From NCBI GenBank assembly GCA_004551905.1, contig SFPL01000097.1, positions 1 to 23,262 on the forward strand: a DNA stretch of 23,262 nt. The letters run 5' to 3'. Under the pieces are notes generated by a model, which was not told where the DNA came from, searched no databases, and was given only the letters and a program-made list of their open reading frames with translations. A program made the position numbers and the translations under genes. Position 1 is the first letter of the stretch. Every line of letters begins with the position of its first letter. This document shows, one piece after another, positions 15,290-23,262 of this stretch. The stretch comes from Lentisphaeraceae bacterium. Lineage in GTDB: Bacteria; Verrucomicrobiota; Kiritimatiellia; RFP12; UBA1067.

Positions 15290-18200
15290 CAGTCGAGGTC
15301 CTTGAACATCTTACCGTTCTGGAGCATAAGTCCGCGGGCGCGGCGGGCCCATTCGGTCTCCGGGTACTCAAGCACCGTGCGCTTGAGGAAGATGTAGGCG
15401 GACTTGGCGTCCCCCTTGCGCATCGACGCGTCACCGGCCCAGTAGAGGCCCTGGGCGCGCAGCTCGGGGGTGGTGGTCGAGACGTACTTCTCGACCATCT
15501 CCACGAACGAGTTGACGGCGCGGGTGAAGCACTCGACCGCCGCCGGCGGGGTGTTGATCCCGTTGAAGGCGGTGCCCTTCTTCTCCGCCTCCTTCATCGC
15601 GGCCTCCTCGGCCGCTTTGACGATACGCTCGCCCTCCTTGATGTAGCAGCTGCCGCACATGAAGAGAGCGCGCGCTGCCTTGTCGTGGCTCGGGAACCGG
15701 CGCGCGAAGCTGCCATAGATGCGCGCCGCGGTCTCGTACTTCTTCTCCTCCTTGAAGTAGTAGGTGGCGAGGCGGATCGTCGCGTCGCCCACGAGGTCGG
15801 ACTCCGGGTACATGTAGGTCATCTTCACGTACTCCTCGCCGGCGAGCTTGTACTCCTTGAGCATCTCAAGGCAGTATGCCTTGTGGTACTGCGCGCGCGG
15901 CGCGTACTCGCCCTCGGGCCAGACCGCGAGGATGGACGAGAACCGTGCCAGCGCCTCGGCGTAGAGGAGACGCGACTTCTTCTCGGCCTCGGCGGCCGCC
16001 TCGTCCTCCCCTTCCTTGCGCAGCGACTTCGCCTGCACGTCCTCCTCCGCCGCGAGCTCCTGGTAGAGGTTGGCGAGCAGGAACTCGCCCTGCGCCACGT
16101 GGGCGCTCTCGGGGTTGTTCTTCAGCGCCTCTTCGAGAATCGCGCGGCCCTTGGCGATCGCCTCGGAGCTCTTCTCGTTCTGCCGCAGCTTGCGGTAGTC
16201 CTTGGCCTGCTCGAAGAGGCACTCGGCGAGCCGGAACTGCACCAGCACCGCTGAGTCGAGGTCGCGGAAGCGCTTGGAGAAGAGGCGGATCGAGCCGTCG
16301 GCGCCCTTGTAGACCGTGCCCGTCGCCGCGATCGTGTGCGGGTCGGTGCCGGGCAGAACCCGCTCGTCACGGTAGGTTATCGCCAGCCTCTCGCCGAACT
16401 TCACCGGGATGCGGTCGTCGGAGAGGAGCATCTCCACCGACTCCGCCGCGCCAGTCGTGACCTCGGGGATTGTCTCGCCGGGGACGAAGATCGTCGGACG
16501 CACCGTGCCCGTGAACACGCCGGAATGCGGCAGGGTCTCGGTGAGCGCCACCCTGCGGACCGTGCCGCCGGTAGTGGCCACCTCCACCGTCACATTGTCC
16601 GGATCCTCGCTGATATCGCGGTCGGCGTCGTCCACCCGCAGGTAGAACTTCTCGCCCACGTGCGCGGCAGTGCGCTCGGCCGACCAGGAGGAGTCGACGA
16701 GCGAGAGCGTAGCGTCGGCAATGAGCTCCAGCCGGCGCTTCGCGAGCTGGACGCCCTTGGAGTCGGACACTGTTATCGTCACCATGTCGGACCCATTGAC
16801 CGGCAGCACAATCGGATCGCGTTCGTCCGATTTCCGGCCGTACTCGGACTCCGCGCCGCCGATGCCGCCGACCGCGAAGCGGATGGAGCCGTTGAAGCTG
16901 CCGGACTTGAGCGCCTCGTCGAACGACTGGCCGCCGCGGGCGATGTTGACCGGGTAGCCGGGCATGTCGAAGCCGGCGCCGAGGCCGAGCCTCATCTCCT
17001 TCACCTGCGGATCGTCGCCGTCCGCCTCGGCGCGCTTCAGCTCGCTGTCGGCGACCGCGCTCAGCACGAGGTAGGAGTCGCGGTGGCGGGCGCGCGAGGG
17101 CTCGACCACGCGAACCGGCAGCGGCGCGGACACGTTGACTGGAATCGGATTGGTGGAATCGCAAACCTCGCGGGGCATCGGGGTGGCGGTGTAGGCGTCG
17201 CGGTAGAGCCTGGTCACCTTGTCGTTGCCGGCGCGGCGGCGTAGCGCCGCGAGACGGATCTCCGCGCCGCGCGAGGTGTCGACCACGCGCTTCGCCGTGG
17301 TCCGGTAGAGCGTCAGCACCGGCGGCGTCTCGCGCGCCGACACCACCGTCGCCGTGCGCACGAACGGAATGCCGGGGGTGGTGTTCTCGCGGTCTTCGTA
17401 CGACGCCGTGAGCATATCGTCGGCGGTCACCGGAAACGCGGTGCGCGCGGTCGCGTTGGTGCATCCGGCCGGAGCGGTCTTGAGCAGCCCCAGGAAGAAC
17501 CCGCTGCGGACGCCCGCCACGTCATCTGGCGAACGCCAGGGAATGCCGATGTAATGCTTGCTCTGCTCGGCGAGCGTGATCTCGCGCTCGGCGCCGGAGG
17601 CCGAGGTGACCTTGACCTTCACCGTGTCTGCCTCGTCGGTGAGGTCCTGGTCGGGATCGAACACGCCGACCAGCAGCGTATCGCCGGGAACGAACCGGTA
17701 GGCCTGGTCGAGCTTGCTGTCGCTGCCGGAGTCGGTAACGTAGACATCCTCGAAATAGAAGCTGATGAGGGCGTTATTGAAGGACGAGCTAAACGTCTTG
17801 GTGAGGATGCGCTTGACTCCCGTGGAAGTCACCTCGTCCGCATAGGACGCGGAGATGCGGTCGCCGGGGGCCACCTCGAGCCGATCGTTGCGCTGCACCT
17901 CCGAGAAGTCGTTCTCGACCGGCAGAATCGCTTTGCCCGACCAGTCGGTCGCCGAGATCTTGTCGAGGCTCACTTCGGGACCAATGCGGTCGACGAAGTC
18001 AAGCCGGAAGGACCTGAGGCGGATGGGCTCGCAGAACGTGGCCAGGAAGCCCTCCGGCACGCGCGTTATACTCACCTTGTCGGCGAGGAACTCCACGAGC
18101 TCGGGGTTGGCGGTGTCGTCGAACCAGGCGGCGGGAATGGGCTGGGCCTCGCCGTCGGAAGGCTCCCAGCAGACCTCCCAGGCGTCGGCGGCGCCGTACT

Positions 18201-21200
18201 GCACGCTGAAGACCTCAAGCAGGTGGCACTTCGGCGTGATCTCGCTGGTGACGATGCGGTTGGCCACGGTGGCGCCGTAGCCGGAATACACCACCCTTCC
18301 GTCGATTGCGATCGCGAGCCACAGCTGGCGGAAGGTGTCGCCGCCGGTGGCGCGCGGGACGATCCGGAACCTCAACACGTCCACATCGCCCGGCACCTTG
18401 AATCCGCCGCGGACATACGCTACGCAAGGAGCGTTATTGCGCGCCGTCGCGTTCACCATGACGTTGGTCGTCTGCGCCGGTTTCGGCGCCTGCGACGAGC
18501 GGAAGAAGTCGCGGATCGCCTGCTCGGTGCGCAGGCCGCGGCGGCAGTCCGTCCAGCGGCGCAGGCCGGCGCGACCCTTGGCGGAAGGCGCCGGGAACGA
18601 GCCGAGCGCAATGTCGCCGCCCGAAAGCCGTCCGGTGAGGCTGATCGCCCGGAGTGTCTCGGGATTGGCGGTCTTGAAGACGATGTTCGAGAACTCGTGT
18701 GACGCCATCGTATCCACCTCGACCCACTTGCCGGGCTTGCCGTCGGCGAGCGACTTCCAGCCGCCGTTGCGCCGGAGGCTGATCAGGTCGCCGGGGTTGT
18801 AGCCGATCGCGGTGTCGGAGGTGTACGCGCGCGGCGGCGGCAGGCAGGTCTGGACCTCGCCGCGGAAGATGCCGCTAAAGGGCCGCACCTCCTTGAGCCT
18901 GACCGCGTCGAGCCGGTCGCCGGAGGTGGTCGAGAGCGACACCGTGACCTCGCTCGCGCCCTTGCGCGAACGGTCCTTGTCCATCACCGCGATGTAGAGC
19001 GGGTTGCCGGGCCTGAGCGAGCGCGAGAGCTCCTGCGAATCGACGCCGGAGTCGACCATCCGCTCGATCGCCTTCTCGGTCTCTCCCTCCTCGGCGCGCG
19101 GCGAGCCCGCGCCGATCGCGAGCCTCGCGTCGTCCACCACCCTGAGCGCCTTCGACTCGGTGAGCGGCAGACCGCGCGCCTTCAGGTACTCGGGCTCGAT
19201 CATGTACGTCGCAGTGTCGTCGCCGGTCACCTCGAGCGTCAGGTTCGAGACCGCCGCCTCGCCGAGCTTCACGTCGATGACGCCGCGGAAGAGCGTGGGG
19301 TCGCGCGGGGTGGGGTAGAGGTAGATCCTCTCCCGGTCGCCGCCAGGCCGGGTGGTGATCACCACCGGAATCGACGCGCCGCCGCCGGCGACGGAGAGGT
19401 TGCGGTCCTGCACCGTGATCGCCAGCTGCTGCCCGGGACGGATCATCGTGCGGTCGGAGAGACTGCCGATGAGAACGTCGGTGTCGTCGACCTCGTTGCC
19501 GGTCGCGAGCTTCCAGCGTCCCTCCAGGAAGCGACCGTCGGTATGGGTGAAGTCGATCGAGAACACCTCCTTCAGCTGCTTGCGGCACTCGTCGTAGTCC
19601 TTGCGGTCGAAGGCAATGCGCGCGAGGAAGTAGTGGGCCTGGGCCTGGATCTCAATGTCAGGCTGCGAAAGCCAGTACTCGAGGGTCGCCTCGACCCCGG
19701 AGGCGTTGCCGGTGTCGATCATCAGATCCACTGAACGGAACATCGCCCGGCGCGCCGACTTGGTCTTCGAGTAGGCCGAGTTGTTGCGGATGGTCTGGTA
19801 CTCGAGCTTGGCGGCCTCGAAGTTCTGCTGGTCGCGGTAGCACTCGGCGCGTGTCAGCAGGAGCGACGCCGCCAGCTCGGCGGGAATGCGCGACTCGTCT
19901 TCCAGCAGGCGCACGGTGAGCGAACGCGCCTTGACGAGCAGTTCGTCGTTTTTGCCGCGCACGAGGCGCATCTGGTCCACCGCCCAGGCCGTGAAGTCCG
20001 GCGGCAGCTTGTTCGCGTCGCGCTCGAAGGGGGTGAGGTTCTTCATCAGCAGCGAGGTCGCCTTCTCGACATTGTTCTTCGCGAGCTCGTCCGCCGCCAT
20101 GTAGAGCGGGTAGAGCGGATCTCGCTCGGAGACCGGGTAGACGCCCGGCAGCCGCTTCGAGGTCTCGGCGCGGCACTCGGCGATGAGCATGTTGACGTTG
20201 CGGTCCTGCTCGTTCAGGGTGCTGATGAACAGGTAGAGCGGCTCCCAGAGCTCGGCCGCGCGCGTCTCCTTGAGCGTTCTGGTCACCTTCTCGCGCCCCT
20301 CCCAGTAGCTGTTGCCGAACTGGCCGGCGGTGCGGGCGACGGCCGCGAGCGCCACCGCGTTAGTCGCGTTCAGCGCCGTCCGGTAGGCGCTGTTGTAGAA
20401 GCTGCCCCCGACCGCGCGGTCGCGGTCCTCCCAGCCGGCAGCGCCAGCGTTCTTGAGCCGCACGCATTCGGTGACCGCCGCCAAGGTGCTCGCGTAGTCG
20501 GGCCGGGCCTTGGACGTATCGAGCTTGCGCCAGTCCCAGAACCTGCGGACGATCGAGCCGTAATAGCCGAAGTCGACGCGCGGCGCGGCGCAGTCTGGCA
20601 CGGACTTGAGCGCCGGTATGTACTCTTTCGCGAGCAGGTCGCCGAAGACATCGGTCTTGCGCGACTCGGACTGAAACGGCGTGATGTCGGCGTCGTCGAG
20701 AAGCGCGCTCAGGATCGACACCCTGATCGGCGCCTCGGCGCCGGCGATCGACTTGACGTAGCGGTCCAGGAACTCCTGCCCCCTGCCCACGGCCGCGGCG
20801 AAGACAAGGAAACGCCGCTTGAGGTTGTCGGAAACGCCCTTGCCGTCGATGATCTTGGCGGCAAGCTCCGCGAACGGAAACTTCTCGAAGAGCTTGGGAT
20901 TGGTCCTCGCCACCGACGTGGCGTACATGAAGAAGCGCGTGCTCAAGTCCTCTGCGGCGCCGGCCCAGTCGCGCTTGGGCATGCCGACCGTTAGCAGCTG
21001 GGCCGCCAGCTCCGGCGTGATGCGGCGCCGGTCAGCATCGCCGATGTTCCAGTTCATATCCACCACCAGAAGCGGCTTGTCGCCGCTGTTCGCCACCAAA
21101 CCGGAGTCAAGCGGCAGCTTGTCGAGCGTCTGCGGGAAGTAAACCCCGTTGAGATAGTCCATGTCGCCGGTCGCCTTGACCCTGGCGAACGCCAGCTCGC

Positions 21201-22980
21201 TCATGGCGGCGTGGTCGTCGCGCATACGCCAGACCATGCTGCTGTTGATCCCAGCGCCCCAAGACGACTTATGCTTGGGGTCGAGCTTGCCGGCCAGCGC
21301 CTTCGCACAGACGACCGCGGACTCGCGGTTGTACACGCAGAGGTCGTTCATGTACTTCGACAGGATGGCCTCGAAGATCTGGTTGTCCCAGCGGTCGAAG
21401 TTGGGATATTTGCCGGGGAAGAGCTTGCAGGCCTCGGCGAAGAGCTCGTGCGCGCGCGCCGGCGCGGCATTGTCGCCGACGCGGCTGAGGCGGTTCATCT
21501 CCCGCGCGATCGCGAAAATCCGCTCCCCCGGCGCGACATTGCCGGCAATCGTCTTCCTGAACGCCGACACCGCCTCGCCGGTGAAGGCGGAGACGCCCCG
21601 CCCGGACCAGTTCTCGCGCTGGAACCAGTTCCAGAAGTCGTGCGACCCGGTGCGCTTGTACAGCGCCGCGAGGTAGGCGGCCATGTCCTTGTCGGGAAGG
21701 CCCGTCTCCGCGAGCGACACGGCGATGTAGTTGAAGTCGACGCCCCAGTTGTTCAGCCTGAAGAGCCGCTCCTCGAAGCCGACCTTCACCTCGGCGACGT
21801 CCTTCACCTGCGCGAGCTCCCGCAGCATATAGTAGCGCGCTTCGGCGTGCAAGTGCTTGGGGTACTTCGCCATGAAGTCCTTGAACGGCTTGGACGACTT
21901 CGCCGCGCGGCACTCGGCGGAGAGACCGAACTGGTTCATGTAGTGGGGGTGGACGATGGACGGGTACTTGTTGCGCAGCTTCACCGCGTCGGCCGCGGTC
22001 AGCCGCCCATCGTTGGAGCAAAAGGCGGCGAGGTGGCGCTCATTGTCCTCCGACAGCTTCACCTTGCCGTTGACGATGGCCTCGAACCGCGCGAGGATGT
22101 CGGCCGACGCCTCGACGGCCTTGTCCTTGCCGTAGTAGCGGTCCTTGAGCAGCCCACGGATCTGCAAAAGCGCCGCGGCCTGGCGGGGGTGCTCGCCGTC
22201 GCAGGCAATCTTATCGAGCTCGCGGCAGCCCTTCACGAGCTCGTCGAGCACCGCATCGTCCTTGCTGCTTGCGGCCTGGATGATCCAGTCGAACGAGTCG
22301 GGGTCGAGGAGTACCTTCGCCTTCGCGCATAACCGCAGCCGCCAGATGGGCGGGAAATCGTCGCGTCGGGAGTGGAAGAGCCGCAGCAGGGAGCTCATGT
22401 TGGCGCTCGGGTACTTTTCGACGAGCACGCGGGCGTCGGCCGCCGTGAAGCCGGGCACGTTGGCGAGCGCCATGTCGCAGACGCGCCCGAAGATCGCGTT
22501 GCGCCGGTCCGGCTCTGGGAAAGCCGCCAGCATCGCCTCGGCCACCTTCTTGAGGTCGGCGGCACGCTTCTCGCGGTTGTAGCGATCGAGCAGCGAGAGG
22601 CCGTTGCCGTACAGCGCGGACGGAACCGGCTTGTTCGCGGCGATGCGCACAAACGCGTCGGCATTGGCCGACTTGCTCAGCAGCCACGCCGCATGCTCGA
22701 CCTCGGGCGTCCACTTCTGCTCCTCCTTGAGGAAGTGGGAGAGGCGGGTGACGCGGTCGTCCAACTTGCCGAGCTCGCTCGACACCTCCGCCGCCTGGTA
22801 GTAGCGGATCGGCGCGAGCTTGGCGCCCTTGTCGAGCAGCTGGGTGAACATGCGCTCGGCGGTGAGCGGGCGACCGCTCTTGATCGCCTCGTCGAAGGTC
22901 TTCTCGAGCTCGGCCGGCGTTTCGGCGCAGAGAGTTGCGGACAGCGCGGCGAGCGCCGTCATAATCATCGTCTTTTTCAT
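15289..22980 (-). CDS. Giant exported multidomain protein: helical/TPR, beta repeats, TPR (2563 aa)
   Basis: A signal peptide (MKKTMIMTALAALSATLCA) precedes about 1,150 residues of helical repeats, with clear TPRs near 1080-1160. Residues about 1179-2205 hold diverged beta modules sharing a 'V-x-D-x-D ... charge-rich strand ... S-G-x-F-x-G' pattern: ITVQDRNL/DPTLFRG (near 1179-1265), IAVMDKDRS/PFSGIFRG (1320-1380), VGVFDPDQDL/VRSGFFLG (1760-1870), a diverged copy with LKSGSFNG (1950-2067) and LRVDDADRDI/PHSGVFTG (2104-2205). Several end with a Y-x-D-E-type strand (ASYADE, ITYRDE). A PA14-like stretch may lie at 1500-1620. C-terminal TPRs (2239-2563) resemble YbgF/BamD. I set the start at 22980, where GGAGA sits 5 bases upstream and a signal peptide begins; the frame is open to 23127. 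The protein probably acts as an envelope or surface scaffold. Function unknown. Confidence 0.8.
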   Translation of the reverse strand: MKKTMIMTALAALSATLCAETPAELEKTFDEAIKSGRPLTAERMFTQLLDKGAKLAPIRYYQAAEVSSELGKLDDRVTRLSHFLKEEQKWTPEVEHAAWLLSKSANADAFVRIAANKPVPSALYGNGLSLLDRYNREKRAADLKKVAEAMLAAFPEPDRRNAIFGRVCDMALANVPGFTAADARVLVEKYPSANMSSLLRLFHSRRDDFPPIWRLRLCAKAKVLLDPDSFDWIIQAASSKDDAVLDELVKGCRELDKIACDGEHPRQAAALLQIRGLLKDRYYGKDKAVEASADILARFEAIVNGKVKLSEDNERHLAAFCSNDGRLTAADAVKLRNKYPSIVHPHYMNQFGLSAECRAAKSSKPFKDFMAKYPKHLHAEARYYMLRELAQVKDVAEVKVGFEERLFRLNNWGVDFNYIAVSLAETGLPDKDMAAYLAALYKRTGSHDFWNWFQRENWSGRGVSAFTGEAVSAFRKTIAGNVAPGERIFAIAREMNRLSRVGDNAAPARAHELFAEACKLFPGKYPNFDRWDNQIFEAILSKYMNDLCVYNRESAVVCAKALAGKLDPKHKSSWGAGINSSMVWRMRDDHAAMSELAFARVKATGDMDYLNGVYFPQTLDKLPLDSGLVANSGDKPLLVVDMNWNIGDADRRRITPELAAQLLTVGMPKRDWAGAAEDLSTRFFMYATSVARTNPKLFEKFPFAELAAKIIDGKGVSDNLKRRFLVFAAAVGRGQEFLDRYVKSIAGAEAPIRVSILSALLDDADITPFQSESRKTDVFGDLLAKEYIPALKSVPDCAAPRVDFGYYGSIVRRFWDWRKLDTSKARPDYASTLAAVTECVRLKNAGAAGWEDRDRAVGGSFYNSAYRTALNATNAVALAAVARTAGQFGNSYWEGREKVTRTLKETRAAELWEPLYLFISTLNEQDRNVNMLIAECRAETSKRLPGVYPVSERDPLYPLYMAADELAKNNVEKATSLLMKNLTPFERDANKLPPDFTAWAVDQMRLVRGKNDELLVKARSLTVRLLEDESRIPAELAASLLLTRAECYRDQQNFEAAKLEYQTIRNNSAYSKTKSARRAMFRSVDLMIDTGNASGVEATLEYWLSQPDIEIQAQAHYFLARIAFDRKDYDECRKQLKEVFSIDFTHTDGRFLEGRWKLATGNEVDDTDVLIGSLSDRTMIRPGQQLAITVQDRNLSVAGGGASIPVVITTRPGGDRERIYLYPTPRDPTLFRGVIDVKLGEAAVSNLTLEVTGDDTATYMIEPEYLKARGLPLTESKALRVVDDARLAIGAGSPRAEEGETEKAIERMVDSGVDSQELSRSLRPGNPLYIAVMDKDRSRKGASEVTVSLSTTSGDRLDAVRLKEVRPFSGIFRGEVQTCLPPPRAYTSDTAIGYNPGDLISLRRNGGWKSLADGKPGKWVEVDTMASHEFSNIVFKTANPETLRAISLTGRLSGGDIALGSFPAPSAKGRAGLRRWTDCRRGLRTEQAIRDFFRSSQAPKPAQTTNVMVNATARNNAPCVAYVRGGFKVPGDVDVLRFRIVPRATGGDTFRQLWLAIAIDGRVVYSGYGATVANRIVTSEITPKCHLLEVFSVQYGAADAWEVCWEPSDGEAQPIPAAWFDDTANPELVEFLADKVSITRVPEGFLATFCEPIRLRSFRLDFVDRIGPEVSLDKISATDWSGKAILPVENDFSEVQRNDRLEVAPGDRISASYADEVTSTGVKRILTKTFSSSFNNALISFYFEDVYVTDSGSDSKLDQAYRFVPGDTLLVGVFDPDQDLTDEADTVKVKVTSASGAEREITLAEQSKHYIGIPWRSPDDVAGVRSGFFLGLLKTAPAGCTNATARTAFPVTADDMLTASYEDRENTTPGIPFVRTATVVSARETPPVLTLYRTTAKRVVDTSRGAEIRLAALRRRAGNDKVTRLYRDAYTATPMPREVCDSTNPIPVNVSAPLPVRVVEPSRARHRDSYLVLSAVADSELKRAEADGDDPQVKEMRLGLGAGFDMPGYPVNIARGGQSFDEALKSGSFNGSIRFAVGGIGGAESEYGRKSDERDPIVLPVNGSDMVTITVSDSKGVQLAKRRLELIADATLSLVDSSWSAERTAAHVGEKFYLRVDDADRDISEDPDNVTVEVATTGGTVRRVALTETLPHSGVFTGTVRPTIFVPGETIPEVTTGAAESVEMLLSDDRIPVKFGERLAITYRDERVLPGTDPHTIAATGTVYKGADGSIRLFSKRFRDLDSAVLVQFRLAECLFEQAKDYRKLRQNEKSSEAIAKGRAILEEALKNNPESAHVAQGEFLLANLYQELAAEEDVQAKSLRKEGEDEAAAEAEKKSRLLYAEALARFSSILAVWPEGEYAPRAQYHKAYCLEMLKEYKLAGEEYVKMTYMYPESDLVGDATIRLATYYFKEEKKYETAARIYGSFARRFPSHDKAARALFMCGSCYIKEGERIVKAAEEAAMKEAEKKGTAFNGINTPPAAVECFTRAVNSFVEMVEKYVSTTTPELRAQGLYWAGDASMRKGDAKSAYIFLKRTVLEYPETEWARRARGLMLQNGKMFKDLD

Positions 22981-22985
22981 GCTTT

Positions 22986-22990
22986 TCTCC
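22986..22990 (-). promoter_or_regulatory. Shine-Dalgarno that decides the giant protein's start
   Basis: GGAGA on the minus strand lies 5 bases before the ATG at 22980. It supports that start over the in-frame ATGs at 22992 and 23127, which would place extra residues before an otherwise perfect signal peptide. Confidence 0.65.
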
Positions 22991-23078
22991 ATTGAATCCC
23001 TGCAGACATAAATGCCGGAACGCGGCGAAACGTTCGAAATAGCCGCCAGCCGGAGCTTATGCCCGCTTATTATTGTGA

Positions 23079-23089
23079 AGTATACTATA
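23079..23089 (-). promoter_or_regulatory. Possible promoter of the exported-protein operon
   Basis: The minus strand contains overlapping -10-like hexamers TATAGT (23084-23089) and TATACT (23079-23084) in an AT-rich island within GC-rich DNA. This would give a leader of roughly 90 bases before the ATG at 22980. No convincing -35 was found. Confidence 0.35.
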
Positions 23090-23123
23090 TTTATCCCCGG
23101 TCGGCAAGTGGCCAAGGCCCTGA

Positions 23124-23138
23124 GCACGGATTACAAAT
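23124..23138. repeat. 15-base repeat, inverted copy at 76-90
   Basis: gcacggattacaaat is the exact reverse complement of bases 76-90. It lies in the 282-base non-coding end of the window, which otherwise shows only a small hairpin (ctcggc/gccgag at 23150-23164) and no gene I can support. Confidence 0.4.
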
Positions 23139-23262
23139 ACCCCCGTCGTCTCGGCTGCGCCGAGCCGCCGTGGACATTTGTAAGCGGTTTTGCGCGACGA
23201 GACCCTGCCGCACAGCCTGTTCAAGGCATGACAAGCCACCCGACGGGATGCCGACGGGGACA

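Noticed and set aside
22918..22980. Lipoprotein signal in the giant protein (SATLC)
   Set aside because: The residue before Cys is Leu; a lipobox needs Gly, Ala or Ser there. A type I signal cleaved after LCA fits better.
22981..23127. 49-residue N-terminal extension of the giant protein
   Set aside because: It would bury a textbook signal peptide and ignores the GGAGA site 5 bases before 22980. The extension also runs through the likely promoter.
23100..23130. Sigma-54 (-24/-12) promoter for the exported operon
   Set aside because: The minus strand has ttggccacttgc, but the GG and GC elements are too close together for a sigma-54 promoter.

Overview
The window is GC-rich and gene-dense. 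It shows strong codon-position bias, which is why long mirror-image reading frames appear opposite most genes. It carries ten protein-coding genes and three intergenic stretches with structured DNA. There is no rRNA, tRNA or taxonomic marker. A two-subunit-type Fe-S fumarase, a phenylacetate-CoA ligase and giant exported TPR proteins fit an anaerobic bacterium, possibly of the Planctomycetota/Verrucomicrobiota/Kiritimatiellota group. That assignment is inference and weakly held.

Layout. (1) 1-347 has no credible gene. It holds a 23-base hairpin, a 15-base repeat also found inverted at the far end of the window, and a 208-bp inverted-repeat element (120-327) whose two arms carry hairpins related by compensatory changes. 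(2) 348-1220 (-) is the alpha subunit of a class I fumarase with no beta subunit beside it. (3) 1298-3692 (-) is a two-gene, visibly AT-richer cassette: an M.EcoRI-type adenine methyltransferase followed by a DUF262-HNH nuclease, a likely restriction or defence pair. (4) 3693-4227 is intergenic. It contains several inverted repeats and a possible small RNA (- strand) running from an extended -10 promoter at 4094 to a terminator-like hairpin at 3865-3882. (5) 4228-5304 (+) is hisC, apparently leaderless. (6) 5360-9980 (+) is a tightly packed operon of phenylacetate-CoA ligase, cytosolic NtrB-like histidine kinase, NtrC-family activator and Ser/Thr kinase, with two 4-base ATGA overlaps and a 3-base gap. 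(7) 9984-22980 (-) is a second operon, read from the right. It encodes a 2563-residue exported protein (helical/TPR, then beta repeats, then TPR), a 559-residue exported helical-repeat protein, a 735-residue exported protein that repeats the giant's architecture in miniature, and an M18 aminopeptidase. The two operons converge with 3 bases between stop codons.

How the parts may work together. The kinase-regulator pair plus Ser/Thr kinase looks like one signalling unit, translationally coupled to an aryl-CoA ligase. The three exported proteins look like parts of one envelope or surface assembly, because they share an operon, stop/start coupling and, for two of them, a domain plan. Two promoters (fumarase and hisC) share an almost identical extended -10 block exactly 8 bases before ATG, implying leaderless messages. 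The strongest candidates for undescribed biology are the exported TPR/beta-repeat operon, the methyltransferase/DUF262-HNH pair with its structured leader region, and the inverted-repeat element at 120-327.
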